From Cyanobium sp. FGCU52 (GTDB lineage Bacteria; Cyanobacteriota; Cyanobacteriia; PCC-6307; Cyanobiaceae): a stretch of DNA of 46,047 nucleotides. The translations under genes and the position numbers were made by a program. Positions within the stretch are counted from its first letter, which is position 1; each line of letters opens with the position of its first letter. Under the pieces are notes generated by a model, which made no database searches, was not told the DNA's origin, and saw only the letters and a list, made by a program, of their open reading frames with translations. Shown piece after piece: positions 24,900-34,185 of this stretch. Location: assembly GCA_024958715.1 (NCBI GenBank), contig JANWUS010000086.1, positions 1 through 46,047 of the forward strand, read 5' to 3'.

Positions 24900-25979
24900 C
24901 TACGAAGGCGCCAGGAACCGGATCGGGGCTGAAGGCCGGAGCTGGCCGGTCACATCCCCCTGCAGCGCATCGTTGCCTTCGATCTTGAGAGCCCGCACGC
25001 CGCTACCGGGCCGGAAGTCGATCTTCGCCAGGTTCACCCACACCATCTGGGGGGAGAGCGCCGAATCGAAGTAGTAGATGCGGTTCTTCTGGTCGATCAG
25101 GGTGCGCCACCAGGTGGGCGCGATGTTGGGGTGCTCGGGATCCGGCGTGCCCCAAGGCACCGAGAGATTGCGCATCACGCTCATCACCCCGGCCAGGGCC
25201 TGGCGGGTGTCGGTGGTGGGCGGCAGCTGCTGCACGTAGTAGGAACCGCGCACGAAGCGGTCGGTCGACTGGATCGAACCCGGCAGCTCATGGCTGCGGT
25301 TGCGGGTGAGCCAGTAGCCGTTGAGCTTGAGCTGCTCGCTGTAGATCGGGCTGTTGGTCATCACCTGGTACTGGCGGCCGTGGTGGATCACCGGCCTGCC
25401 GTTGAGGTATTCGATGATCGCCGAATCGCCGCTGGCATCCGACACGGCCATGTGCACCGTGGCCTTGGCGGCCCCACCCGGCCCGAAGGGCACCGGCACG
25501 ATCTGGATCGTGTCGGCGGCGACGGCCTTCACCACCGCATCGACGCTGTCGTACTGGCTGAGCAGATAGAGGGTCCAGGCGGCGAAGGAGAGGCGGGGCC
25601 GCTGACCCGCCCGGGCCACGCCGAAATCGTTCTCGGCCAGATATAGCAGGTTCGCCGCCAGACCCCGCTCGTTGATGCCATCGAAGCTGCCATCCACGCT
25701 GCCGCCGGGATTCAGGCTGCCGCTCACCACCACTGCACCGTAGCGGCTGGTCCAGCGCAGCGGATTCACCCCGCCGGCCCCATCGAGCCGCTCACCGCGG
25801 GGCACCACATAGAAGTGGGAATTGAAGCCGTAGGGCCAGTCCATCGAACGGCCGGTGATCACCTGATCGGCCGGTCCCAGCCAGGTGACGCGGGAGCAGG
25901 CGAGCGCAGCCGGAGCGAGGCCGCATACGCCCAGGCTCGCCAAAGCTGCCAACACCGCCGATCGGAAACCCAGGACCAT
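24900..25979 (-). CDS. Secreted Ntn-type linear amide C-N hydrolase (choloylglycine hydrolase family)
   Basis: A 359-residue precursor. A signal peptide (LAALASLGVCGLAPAALA) is followed directly by Cys28. Cleavage at ALA-Cys would expose the catalytic N-terminal cysteine that this family needs. Downstream are GRSMDW (conserved Arg/Asp region), FDGINERGLAANLLYL (Asn), and VMTNSPIYSEQL with the conserved Asn; the Arg of the family is expected in FVRGSYY. The family includes bile salt hydrolases, penicillin V acylases and quorum-signal (AHL) acylases. In a cyanobacterium the substrate is more likely an N-acyl amide than a bile salt. Start chosen at 25979 because extensions beyond are not signal-like. 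Confidence 0.88.
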   Translation of the reverse strand: MVLGFRSAVLAALASLGVCGLAPAALACSRVTWLGPADQVITGRSMDWPYGFNSHFYVVPRGERLDGAGGVNPLRWTSRYGAVVVSGSLNPGGSVDGSFDGINERGLAANLLYLAENDFGVARAGQRPRLSFAAWTLYLLSQYDSVDAVVKAVAADTIQIVPVPFGPGGAAKATVHMAVSDASGDSAIIEYLNGRPVIHHGRQYQVMTNSPIYSEQLKLNGYWLTRNRSHELPGSIQSTDRFVRGSYYVQQLPPTTDTRQALAGVMSVMRNLSVPWGTPDPEHPNIAPTWWRTLIDQKNRIYYFDSALSPQMVWVNLAKIDFRPGSGVRALKIEGNDALQGDVTGQLRPSAPIRFLAPS

Positions 25980-26079
25980 CGGGCACAGGCCAACTGACCG
26001 GAGTGTGCAGACGGCGGCCCACGCCGGCAACGATCCCACCGCCGCCCAGGCCCATGGGCACCCCTGAGGGCCAACGGCT

Positions 26080-27222
26080 TCAAGGCTCCAGGCCGGGGGC
26101 GGAGGCCGGAGGTCGAGGACCCTCCAGGCGGCCACCCCCGTTCCGCTTGGCGCCGTAGAGGGCCTGGTCCGCGGCAAGGAGCAGGTCCTCGGGCTGCTGC
26201 ATCCTGTCGGCGGCAGTGGCGATCCCGATGCTCAGGGCCCCATCCCAGCACTCATCGCCGTCCGGGGTGAGGAACGGCCGCTTCATCGCCAGAATCTTGC
26301 GGGCGACTTCCACCGCTCCGGCAGCGGGGCTCTGGGGACTGATCACCAGAAACTCATCGCCTCCGAGCCAGCAGACGATGTCGCTGCGGCGGACGGCATC
26401 GCGCAACCGCTTGGCCAGTTCCCGCAGCAGAGCGTCGCCGGTGGCGTGGCCGTGGCTGTCGTTCACCAGCTTGAAGCGGTCGGCGTCCAGCATCAGCACC
26501 GACAACGGCCTGCCGTAACGCTGGGCTTCGAGCCACAGCTGAGTCAGGCACAGGCTGGCAAAGCGCCGGTTGGGCAGGCCTGTGAGCTCATCCTGGGTGG
26601 CCAGCAGCTGCAACTGCTGGTTGGCCTTCTCCAGCTCCAGGGTGCGCTCCTGCACGCGCTGCTCTAGTTCGTTGTTGAGAACCCGCAGTTCACGATTGCG
26701 CTCGGAGACCACATAAAACAGTCCGCTCATGGCGGACAACAGGGGATCGGTGCTGGAGGACTGCTCCTGCACATCCTTCTCAAAGGCCAACTCGGGCGTA
26801 TCACCGGCGTGGATCCAGCGCATCTGGCGCGCCATGCTCTGATCGGTGCCGAGGATGTGATAGGCCAGCCAGCGAACAAGAAACTCCACCAGCTTCTCGG
26901 CCCGCTCCGGAGCAACAATCTCCCCTGCCTCACCCATGTTCAGGGCTTCCTCGAGGAAGAAGCGATGCTGCTCGAGATGAAGCTCCAGGTGGCGTTCATC
27001 CAACCCGGCCTTCAGCATCAGCCTCTCCTCATCCTGGAAGTGGACACGGGCATAGTCCAGAACCGCTTCCCGCAGTGCCTCATACGTCTGCGGGTTGATG
27101 CCATCGGCCGCAATCACCAGTCCGGCCAGATCATTCACCAGCCCCACCAGGCGTTCATGCTGACCATCAACGGAAGGCAGATGGGTGAGAAATGTGTCGT
27201 TCCAGGTGAACAGAGAGGCCAT
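26080..27222 (-). CDS. Bacteriohemerythrin-GGDEF diguanylate cyclase
   Basis: A 380-residue cytosolic protein. An N-terminal hemerythrin domain (~5-135) carries the di-iron ligands: His22 in DGQHERLV, His and Glu in VHFQDEERLM, His pair in ELHLEQHRFF, and His/Asp in YHILGTDQSM. A coiled-coil linker follows (NELEQRVQERTLELEKANQQ), then a GGDEF domain (~215-370) with DELTGLPNRRF, FKLVNDSHGHATGD, the active site WLGGDEF and SIGIA. Hemerythrin-GGDEF proteins make cyclic-di-GMP in response to O2 or redox state. It is divergent from the Cache-PAS-GGDEF gene across a 206-base shared region, so both may be co-controlled. Confidence 0.93.
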   Translation of the reverse strand: MASLFTWNDTFLTHLPSVDGQHERLVGLVNDLAGLVIAADGINPQTYEALREAVLDYARVHFQDEERLMLKAGLDERHLELHLEQHRFFLEEALNMGEAGEIVAPERAEKLVEFLVRWLAYHILGTDQSMARQMRWIHAGDTPELAFEKDVQEQSSSTDPLLSAMSGLFYVVSERNRELRVLNNELEQRVQERTLELEKANQQLQLLATQDELTGLPNRRFASLCLTQLWLEAQRYGRPLSVLMLDADRFKLVNDSHGHATGDALLRELAKRLRDAVRRSDIVCWLGGDEFLVISPQSPAAGAVEVARKILAMKRPFLTPDGDECWDGALSIGIATAADRMQQPEDLLLAADQALYGAKRNGGGRLEGPRPPASAPGLEP

Positions 27223-27428
27223 GAACTCTGTCAGCGCCAGAAGCGATAAAAGGTAACCGGGAAAACGGACAGGTGGGCGACCCGGCCATCAAGTCAACGC
27301 CTGGTAAAGATGTGGACGCGTGGCTGCGGGGAGGCTGCCGATTGCAACTTTTTAAGGCGCGAGCAAACGCCCTTGGCAGGTCCGTGTGGTCACCGCAGCA
27401 TGAACGCAGGAAGGGCAGGAGCTAGAGC
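27223..27428. promoter_or_regulatory. Shared divergent upstream region of two GGDEF genes
   Basis: 206 bases between oppositely transcribed cyclic-di-GMP genes. The rightward gene has a clear AGGAG seven bases before its ATG. A/T-rich patches (caactttttaagg at about 27344-27356) stand out and may hold a promoter. No definite -35/-10 pair was identified. Confidence 0.4.
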
Positions 27429-30400
27429 ATGGGGGGCACCGATGCTGAGGGCTCCGCGGTGACAGCCCCTTGGTTCTCCCGGCTGGTCCCGCTGGCGGCC
27501 AACGCCTTTGCCCGTGCCCGCGATCGCCTCGGGCCGCGTCGTCTCCATGCCCTGCTGGTGTTCGTGCCCTCGGCCACCCTGGTGCTGTTCGGCGCCTGGA
27601 GCCTGGCCGGCGGCGCCCGCAGCCGGGTGCTCGATCATCTCGCCAGCGAACAGACGCTGGCGGTGCGGCTGGCCCTGCACTCCTTCACCGATCCCCTTGC
27701 TGGGAACCTGCGGGGTCTGGAGGTGCTGGCCAACCAGCCCTCGCTCCAGAACGTCGTCAACGACGACAGCGCGGCCCATCGCCAGGCCCTGGCCCGCGAC
27801 GCCATCGCCCTCGCCGACACCCTCGGCAGCTATGACAAGGTGCGCTGGATCGACCAGGACGGCCGCGAACGGGTGCGGGTCGACTGGCAGGGCAACCGGG
27901 CGGTGGCGGTGCCCGACCATGAACTGCAGAACAAAGGCACGCGCTATTTCGTGCTGGACACCAAGGCGCTGCCCCAGGGCAGCGTGTATGTGTCGCCCCT
28001 GGATCTCAGCGTGGAGCGCGGGCAGGTGGAGGTGCCCTACAAGCCCACCCTCCGATTCGCCCGGGCCCTGGTCGATGAGGCCGGCCGCCGCCGCGGCATC
28101 CTGATCGTGAACGTGCGGGCCCGGGAGATGCTGGAGGGCTTCAGCAGCGTGGCCCGGGAACTCAACGACGACATGATGCTCGTCAATGCCCAGGGGTACG
28201 GGCTCCGGAGCCCGGACGGCAAGGATGAGTGGGCCTTCATGTTCGGTCGCTCCCCCTCGATCGGCCGACAGTTCCCCGACGCCTGGCCCCTGATCAGGAG
28301 CCAGGAGAGCGGCCAGCAACGGCTCGCCAGCGGCCTGTGGACCTGGCGGGCGGCGCGCCCCTTCCCGGTCCAGGCGCTGACCAGCGAGGGCAGCGGATCG
28401 CTCCAGGGCCCCTCCCCGGGCGGCCTGCAGAACGCCAACGAACGCAGCTGGACCGTGGTGAGCCGGGTCGAGCCCCGCCGCCTGGCCGCCCTGGAGCGCC
28501 AGGTGAGCCTGCCCTACGCCGGCACCACAGCGCTGATGCTGGGGGCCCTGGCGGGCATCAGCTCCCTGGTGGGCACCACGCTGGAGCAGCGCCGCCGGGC
28601 GATGGAACGGCTGGAGGTGCTGGCGGAGAACGCCGCCGATGTGGTGTTCCGCTCGTCTCCGGAGGGTGTCCTGGAGTGGATGTCGCCCTCCGTGCAGGAG
28701 GTGCTGGGCTACCCGCCCGAGGCCCTGCTCGGCCGGCGCGGCCCCGACCTGATCGTGGAGGAGGATCTGCCCCGCTTCCAGGCCGCCCATGAGCAGGTGC
28801 TGGCCGGCAGCAAGGCCGAGTTTGAGGCCCGCTTCCGCAGCGTTGATGGGTCGCCGCGCTGGCTGGCTGTCTCGATCCGGCCCCTGCTGGATCGTCGGGG
28901 CGCCCTGATGGGCCGTGCCGGCCACTGGCGCGACATCCAGGAGCAGGTGGAGGCACGGCTGGCGATGGCCGCCTCGGAGCAGCGCTTCGAGCTGGCGATG
29001 GAGAACGCCGCTGTGGGCATGGCCCTGGTGGCTCCCGATGGCACCTTCCTGCGGGTCAACCCCGCCCTGTGCGGCATCTTCGGCCGCGACGTCGACAACC
29101 TGCTCAGCTGCAACTGGCAGACCCTCACCCATCCCGACGACCTGGCGCAGGACCTGGCCCGGATGCGCAGGCTGATGCAGGGATCCATCCCCTCCTACCG
29201 ACTGCGCAAGCGCTTCCTCAAACCCGACGGCAGCATCGTGTGGGGCGATCTGGCGGTGGCCGCCATCCGCGACGGGGACGGCAACGTGACGATGCTGATC
29301 AAGCAGATCCTGGACATCACCGAGACGGTGACGGCCCAGCAGGGCCTGGCCGCTCAGAAGGAGCAGTTCCAGCTGCTGGCCGAGAACGCCTCCGACGTGG
29401 TGCTGCAGACCGATCACCAGCACCGGCTGGTCTGGCTCTCGCCGTCGGCCTGCGACCTTTTCGGAAGTGCCAGCGCCACCGTGCTCGGCACCGATTTCAG
29501 AGACTGGATCCACCCCGACGACCTGCCCCACCTGGAGCTGATGCGTCGGCTGGGGGCCGTGCGGGGCACCAGTCTCAGACCGGACCAGGGTCACATGATG
29601 CGCCTGCTGAATCCGGGGGGCGGCTACAGCTGGAACGCCGTGCGGATGCGGCTGGTGCGGGATCGCGGTGGAGCCATCACCGGCGAGGTGATGGCCCTGC
29701 GCGATGTCGACGACCTGATCGAGGCCCGCAAGAGCCTGGAAAGCGAACGGCAGTTCCTGCGGGCCACCCTCGATTCGCTGCTCGACCCCCACCTGGTCCT
29801 CGAGCCGCTCTACGACGCCGATGGCCGGCCGGTGGATCTGATCTGTGCCGATGTGAACCCCAGCTGCCTGAGCTATCTGGGTCTCGACCGCAGTCGACTG
29901 ATCGGAGCCAGGCTCTCCAGCCTGATGCCCGGCATCGTGGAAACGGGCCTGATGGGCCTGTACATCAATGTGCTGGTGAGCGGGGAACCGCTGGCGCTCG
30001 ACGACTACCTCTATCCCAACCACGAGACCCTCAGCGGCGACCACCGCTACGACATCCGCGCCATGCGCTCCGGTGAGCGGCTCACCATCGCCTGGCGCGA
30101 TGTCACCGAGCGCTACGAGGCCGCCGAGCGGCTGGCCGTTTCCGAACAGCGCTACCGCCTTCTGGCGGAGAACGCCACCGACCTGGTGCTGCGCGTCCGG
30201 GAGGGAAGGGTGCTGTGGATCTCCAGCAATGCGCAGATGATCCTGGGGGCACCGGCCGACCACTGGATCGGTCGATCCGTCCTCGAGATGGTGCCCCCCC
30301 AGGAGCGGCAGCACTACGTCGAAGACCAGGAGGTGATGGCCCAGGGAAGGACCGTGTCGCGGCGGGTGCGGCTGATCACGGCCGACGGCAGCGGCCACTG

Positions 30401-31091
30401 GTTCTCGCTCCACGCCAAGACCTTCAACGACGAGTCCGGCCAGCCCGATGGCATCTCGGCCTCCCTGCGCAACATCGATGCCGAGATGGCGGCGGAGGCC
30501 GAACTCGATTACCGGGCCCGCCACGACCATCTCACCGGCCTGCTCAATCGGCACGAGGCCCTGATCCAGATCGAGGCGATCACCGCCCGCCTGGATCGGC
30601 GACGGGGTCACACGGCGGTGCTGTTCATCGACGTGGACAAGTTCAAGGAGGTCAACGACACCTACGGCCACGACGCCGGCAACGCGGTCCTGCAGGTCCT
30701 GGCCGAGAGGCTGCGGACCACGCTGCGCGATGGCGATCTCACGGCCCGGCTGGGGGGCGATGAACTGTTGGTGGCCCTTCAGGGGATCGTCGACCTGGAC
30801 CAGGCGGTGGCGGTGGCGGAGAAGATCCGGGCGGCCGGCAGCCAGCCGATCCTGCACGAGGGATCGGTGATCGCCTCAAGCCTGAGCATCGGCGTGGCCC
30901 TGGCCCGCAGCGAGGAGTCGATCGATCGCCTGATCGCCCGCGCCGATCAGGCGATGTACCGGGCCAAGCAGGCCGGGCGCAACCAGGTGATCCCGATCGA
31001 GGCGGTCCCCCCCGGCCGAGGCTCCAGGGGTCCTCAGGCTGTCGCGCCGCAACGGTTCGGCGTCGGCAGCGGAAGGCTGATGCTCGGCTGA
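27429..31091 (+). CDS. Membrane Cache-PAS(5)-GGDEF diguanylate cyclase
   Basis: A 1220-residue sensor. Transmembrane helix 1 is at about 40-60 (LLVFVPSATLVLFGAWSLAG), followed by a large extracytoplasmic Cache-like domain (to ~355; for example VRWIDQDGRERVRVDW) and helix 2 (ALMLGALAGISSLVG, ~365-385). Then come five PAS-type domains at roughly 395-505, 519-635, 646-765, 775-895 and 907-1020, and a GGDEF domain at ~1027-1195 with HDHLTGLLNR, KEVNDTYGHDAGN, the active site RLGGDELL and SIGVA. It makes cyclic-di-GMP in response to periplasmic and cytosolic cues. PAS4 (SLLDPHLVLEP) and the GGDEF domain closely match the broken paralogue at 12330-14837. No EAL domain. Confidence 0.93.
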   Translation: MGGTDAEGSAVTAPWFSRLVPLAANAFARARDRLGPRRLHALLVFVPSATLVLFGAWSLAGGARSRVLDHLASEQTLAVRLALHSFTDPLAGNLRGLEVLANQPSLQNVVNDDSAAHRQALARDAIALADTLGSYDKVRWIDQDGRERVRVDWQGNRAVAVPDHELQNKGTRYFVLDTKALPQGSVYVSPLDLSVERGQVEVPYKPTLRFARALVDEAGRRRGILIVNVRAREMLEGFSSVARELNDDMMLVNAQGYGLRSPDGKDEWAFMFGRSPSIGRQFPDAWPLIRSQESGQQRLASGLWTWRAARPFPVQALTSEGSGSLQGPSPGGLQNANERSWTVVSRVEPRRLAALERQVSLPYAGTTALMLGALAGISSLVGTTLEQRRRAMERLEVLAENAADVVFRSSPEGVLEWMSPSVQEVLGYPPEALLGRRGPDLIVEEDLPRFQAAHEQVLAGSKAEFEARFRSVDGSPRWLAVSIRPLLDRRGALMGRAGHWRDIQEQVEARLAMAASEQRFELAMENAAVGMALVAPDGTFLRVNPALCGIFGRDVDNLLSCNWQTLTHPDDLAQDLARMRRLMQGSIPSYRLRKRFLKPDGSIVWGDLAVAAIRDGDGNVTMLIKQILDITETVTAQQGLAAQKEQFQLLAENASDVVLQTDHQHRLVWLSPSACDLFGSASATVLGTDFRDWIHPDDLPHLELMRRLGAVRGTSLRPDQGHMMRLLNPGGGYSWNAVRMRLVRDRGGAITGEVMALRDVDDLIEARKSLESERQFLRATLDSLLDPHLVLEPLYDADGRPVDLICADVNPSCLSYLGLDRSRLIGARLSSLMPGIVETGLMGLYINVLVSGEPLALDDYLYPNHETLSGDHRYDIRAMRSGERLTIAWRDVTERYEAAERLAVSEQRYRLLAENATDLVLRVREGRVLWISSNAQMILGAPADHWIGRSVLEMVPPQERQHYVEDQEVMAQGRTVSRRVRLITADGSGHWFSLHAKTFNDESGQPDGISASLRNIDAEMAAEAELDYRARHDHLTGLLNRHEALIQIEAITARLDRRRGHTAVLFIDVDKFKEVNDTYGHDAGNAVLQVLAERLRTTLRDGDLTARLGGDELLVALQGIVDLDQAVAVAEKIRAAGSQPILHEGSVIASSLSIGVALARSEESIDRLIARADQAMYRAKQAGRNQVIPIEAVPPGRGSRGPQAVAPQRFGVGSGRLMLG

Positions 31092-31106
31092 GACCACCTC
31101 CGCCGT

Positions 31107-31325
31107 TCAGGAGGCCGGCACAGCAACCGGCGGGTGATAGCCCGTGCCCTCGCCGGCCACATGCTCGGTGCTGCCTCCCCAGGCGTTGGTGCGGCTGGTG
31201 TCCCCCCAGCTGTGGCTGGTGCTGCCGCCGAACCGGTTGGCACTCGCCCAGGCGTGCGCCGGCGCGGGACCCAGCAGCGGAGCGGCGGCCACGGAAAGTG
31301 CGACCAGCGCAAAGGAGGGTTTCAT
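31107..31325 (-). CDS. Small secreted Gly/Ser/His-rich protein
   Basis: A 72-residue precursor with a clear signal peptide (FALVALSVAAAPLLGPAPAHA, cleavage after AHA). The mature part of ~48 residues is polar and repetitive: NRFGGSTSHSWGDTSRTNAW, then GGSTEHVAGEGTGYHPP. The unit GGST-x-H occurs twice, and Trp/His recur. Family not recognised. It might bind metal or be a surface peptide. It ends 15 bases from the stop of the large GGDEF gene (convergent). Confidence 0.65.
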   Translation of the reverse strand: MKPSFALVALSVAAAPLLGPAPAHAWASANRFGGSTSHSWGDTSRTNAWGGSTEHVAGEGTGYHPPVAVPAS

Positions 31326-31412
31326 CGGCTGCCGGTGAGGGAGGGAACGGGACGGGCACCCGCGGGCGCGGGCGCCCCGGGGTTCTGGAACGGCATCCGC
31401 CAGGATCGGCCG

Positions 31413-32081
31413 ATGCATCCTGCCGAATCTGCCGAAACCCCGCGGTTGTTCGATGGTCCCGACAACGCGCCGGCCACCGTGCTGCTGGCGCACGGGGCCG
31501 GCGCGCCGATGGACAGCCCGTTCATGGCCGCCATCGCCGCCGGCCTGGCGGAGCGGGGCTGGCGCGTGCTGCGTTTCGAGTTCCCCTCCATGGCCCGGCA
31601 GCGCAGCAGCGGCCGCCGCCACGGGCCGGATCGGCTCCCGGTGCTGGAGAACACCTTCCGCCGGCTGGTGCGGCAGGAGGCGGAAGCCTGGCCCGCACGG
31701 CCCCTGATCCTGGCGGGCAAATCGATGGGGGGCCGGGTGGCCAGCCTGCTGGTGGATGAACTCGCGGCGGCGGCTGGGGTGCGCGGATGTCTCTGCCTGG
31801 GCTATCCCTTCCATCCCCCCGGCCGGCCGCTGCAGCTGCGAACCGAACACCTGGCAAGCCTGCGCACCCCCACCCTGATCCTGCAGGGCGAGCGCGACAG
31901 CTTCGGCCGCCGCGAGGAGGTGGACGGCTACACCCTCTCTCCAAATGTGCAGGTGCAGTGGATCCCCGCCGGCGACCACAGCTTCAAGCCCACCCGCGGC
32001 TCCGGCCTCAGCGAGGAGCAGAACTGGGCCACGGCGGTGGCCTTCAGCGACGCATTCATGCGGCCGTTGTTGCAGCCGTGA
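31413..32081 (+). CDS. Alpha/beta hydrolase (KANL3/Tex30-like)
   Basis: A ~222-residue alpha/beta hydrolase. The oxyanion strand is VLLAHGAGAPMDSPFM, the nucleophile elbow ILAGKSMGGRVAS (Ser), the acid near LILQGERDSFGRREE (Asp), and the His in WIPAGDHSFKPTRGS. This matches the dienelactone-hydrolase-like KANL3/Tex30 type. Substrate unknown; cytosolic. I chose the ATG at 31413 because upstream in-frame sequence overlaps the convergent gene and is not conserved. Confidence 0.85.
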   Translation: MHPAESAETPRLFDGPDNAPATVLLAHGAGAPMDSPFMAAIAAGLAERGWRVLRFEFPSMARQRSSGRRHGPDRLPVLENTFRRLVRQEAEAWPARPLILAGKSMGGRVASLLVDELAAAAGVRGCLCLGYPFHPPGRPLQLRTEHLASLRTPTLILQGERDSFGRREEVDGYTLSPNVQVQWIPAGDHSFKPTRGSGLSEEQNWATAVAFSDAFMRPLLQP

Positions 32082-32175
32082 AGCGGGCCCTATGCCAGGC
32101 ATCAGCAGAACCGATCAGATACCCATCCATTCATAAGTTCTCGGCGGATAGGGTGGCGGCCCGCGCGTGACCGTC

Positions 32176-32721
32176 ATGACCACCGCCGTCCCCTACGTTC
32201 CCGCGCCCCCAGCTCCCTCAGCGGCGCCGGAGCCCGCCGTGCCCTGGCATCAGCAGTTCCGGCGCATCCAGATCGTGCAGTCGCTCGAGGCGGTGCAGGA
32301 CCTGATCGCGGTGTCGCTCTGCCTCGGACTCTTCTGCGTGATGGTGCTTCAGCTGCGGGCGATCTTCACGTCGTTGCTGGCCACACCGCAGTTCCATGCG
32401 ATCACCGCCGACATCCTGTTCATCCTCATCCTGGTGGAACTGTTCCGCCTGCTGATCATTTACCTGCAGGAGCAGCGGGTGTCGATCGGCGTGTCGGTGG
32501 AGATCGCGATCGTGTCCGTGCTGCGCGAGGTGATCGTGCGCGGTGTGCTGGAAACCGACTGGCACCAGATCCTGGCCGTCTGCCTGTTCCTGGCCACCGC
32601 CGCCCTGCTGATGGTGGTACGCGTCTGGCTGCCCCCCACCTTTGCCGGCATCGACCCCGAGGCCCGGGTGTCGGCCCGCATGCGCCCGCACACCGAGGCG
32701 GAGGGAACGCCGCAGATCTGA
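32176..32721 (+). CDS. PsiE-family membrane protein
   Basis: A ~181-residue protein with a proline-rich N-terminus and four hydrophobic segments: LIAVSLCLGLFCVMVLQL, ITADILFILILVELFRLLII, VEIAIVSVLREVIV and ILAVCLFLATAALLMVV. The central stretch LVELFRLLIIYLQEQRVSIG is the PsiE (phosphate-starvation-inducible E) family hallmark. The role of PsiE is not established; a link with phosphate starvation is known only from E. coli. GTG at 32167 is an alternative start. No Pho box was identified by eye upstream. Confidence 0.8.
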   Translation: MTTAVPYVPAPPAPSAAPEPAVPWHQQFRRIQIVQSLEAVQDLIAVSLCLGLFCVMVLQLRAIFTSLLATPQFHAITADILFILILVELFRLLIIYLQEQRVSIGVSVEIAIVSVLREVIVRGVLETDWHQILAVCLFLATAALLMVVRVWLPPTFAGIDPEARVSARMRPHTEAEGTPQI

Positions 32722-33154
32722 TGGCGTACGGGAAGAGGAACCGCCCGGAACCCCTGATCGCCCGTGGGCGCCCTACGTTGAAGTTGAGGAGAGAGGCCCT
32801 CAGGGGTTCTCCCCTCACCACTCCATCCGGTGCATCACCGGGCAGATGAAGAGGAGGTGATGGGATTGGAAGCAGGCCCAACGTGGCACCACCCGGTTGC
32901 CACCCCCGATCGAAGGATGAGCCATACGCTGATTCTGTTTCTGTGATGTGCGAGTCCTGGGCGGTTGTCCCCAGGCGGGACTTGTCGGCTGTGGAGGTCA
33001 AGCCCGGAGCATCTCTACCTCAGCAGCGGTGTCCCTCGGAATCCCGGTCGTCGCAGCGGCCGGGATTTCCCTATGCGAGCCCTCCATCACGGCAAGGCTT
33101 GTGCGGCCACCGGGGGCTCCTAGCCTGCAGGCCGGCAGCTGCCGGTCCGGCGCC
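32722..33154. other. Intergenic stretch of about 0.43 kb
   Basis: No convincing gene. A 42-codon frame begins at an ATG overlapping the PsiE-like stop (TGATG at 32719-32723), but its product is Arg/Pro-rich and probably chance. The rest may contain the pdxH promoter and leader. Confidence 0.45.
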
Positions 33155-33811
33155 ATGGATCGCACCACTCCTGCGGATGTCGCCAAGTTGCGCAGGGAAT
33201 ACCGGCAGGCAGGGCTGAGTCGCGAGGATCTCGATCCCGACCCCATCGCCCAGTTCCGCCGATGGCTCACGGAGGCCATGGACGCAGACCTGCCGGAGCC
33301 CAACGCGATGGTGCTCGCCACCAGCGACGGCAGCCGCTGCAGTTCGCGCACCGTGCTGCTGAAGGCCTTCGATCAGCGGGGCTTCGTGTTCTTCACCAAC
33401 TACGGCAGCCGCAAGGCCAGCGACATCGCCGCCCAGGACCAGGTGAGCCTGCTGTTTCCCTGGTACGCCATCGAGCGGCAGGTGGGGATCCTGGGCCGGG
33501 CGGAGCGCATCAGCGCCGCCGAATCCCTGGCCTATTTCGCGTCCCGTCCCCGCGGCAGCCGCCTTGGTGCCTGGGTGTCCGCCCAGAGTTCGGTGATCGA
33601 TTCGCGCCGCATGCTCGAGATGCAATGGCAGGCGATGCAGCGGCGGTTCGCCAGCGGCGAGATCCCCCTGCCCTCCTTCTGGGGTGGCTACCGGGTGCAG
33701 CCGCTCGAAATCGAATTCTGGCAGGGACGGGAGAACCGTCTGCACGATCGCTTCCGCTACCTGCGCGGCGACGCGCAGGCGGAATGGCGGATCGAGCGGC
33801 TGGCCCCCTGA
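33155..33811 (+). CDS. pdxH: Pyridoxamine 5'-phosphate oxidase
   Basis: A 218-residue FMN enzyme that oxidises pyridoxamine or pyridoxine 5'-phosphate to pyridoxal 5'-phosphate. Conserved blocks are all present and in order: the N-terminal [86 protein letters not shown]; and the C-terminal [20 protein letters not shown] with NRLHDRFRY. Length is normal. Start chosen at 33155 because family members begin within a few residues of the REYRQAGL block. Confidence 0.96.
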   Translation: MDRTTPADVAKLRREYRQAGLSREDLDPDPIAQFRRWLTEAMDADLPEPNAMVLATSDGSRCSSRTVLLKAFDQRGFVFFTNYGSRKASDIAAQDQVSLLFPWYAIERQVGILGRAERISAAESLAYFASRPRGSRLGAWVSAQSSVIDSRRMLEMQWQAMQRRFASGEIPLPSFWGGYRVQPLEIEFWQGRENRLHDRFRYLRGDAQAEWRIERLAP

Positions 33812-33864
33812 GCCGGCGCCCTGGGCCGCTGCTGCTAGGACGAGATCATCTCCGCGTCCAGGCC

Positions 33865-34182
33865 ATGACCAGACTCCATGGCACCGCATCGCTCCTGGCC
33901 TGGGGAGCGGCCCTAGTCCTGGCCGGCGCCGGCGTGGCTGTGGCGCGGCCGAATCCCGGCGGCCTTGGGGGGCCGGCCTCGGGCGCCGGCGTGCTTCCTG
34001 GTGCCGGCTTCGGAGCCGCCGGGGCCGGCCTGGATCGCGAACCCGGCGTGGGCGAGCCCGGCGTCGGCGTGGAAGCTCGCCCCCTCGACAATCCCGGCGG
34101 CCTCGGGGGGCCGGCCTCCGGCGCGGGGGTTCGCCCCGGAGCCGGGTTCGGTGCCCCGGGCCCGGGTCTGGTCCGGCCCTGA
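33865..34182 (+). CDS. Small secreted Gly/Pro-rich repeat protein
   Basis: A 105-residue precursor. The signal peptide is SLLAWGAALVLAGAGVAVA; the mature chain is almost only Gly, Ala, Pro and Val. A unit of ~26 residues beginning NPGGLGGPASGAGV and continuing PGAGFGA occurs twice, separated by an acidic linker (DREPGVGEPGVGVEARPLD). Probably unstructured and extracytoplasmic. Family not recognised. The stop is 3 bases from the start of the HD hydrolase gene, suggesting an operon. Confidence 0.6.
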   Translation: MTRLHGTASLLAWGAALVLAGAGVAVARPNPGGLGGPASGAGVLPGAGFGAAGAGLDREPGVGEPGVGVEARPLDNPGGLGGPASGAGVRPGAGFGAPGPGLVRP

Positions 34183-34185
34183 GCC

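Noticed and set aside
27390-30857. A 1155-codon open frame on the minus strand
   Set aside because: It is the exact antisense of the Cache-PAS-GGDEF gene, rich in Gly, Ala, His and Gln without domain signatures; high GC keeps antisense frames open.
32721-32849. A 42-codon frame overlapping the PsiE-like stop (TGATG)
   Set aside because: The product is Arg/Pro-rich with no hydrophobic or structured segment; probably chance in GC-rich DNA.
33965-34172. The duplicated NPGGLGGPASGAGV unit as a mobile or intergenic repeat
   Set aside because: Both copies are in phase within one secreted protein frame, so this is a protein-internal repeat.
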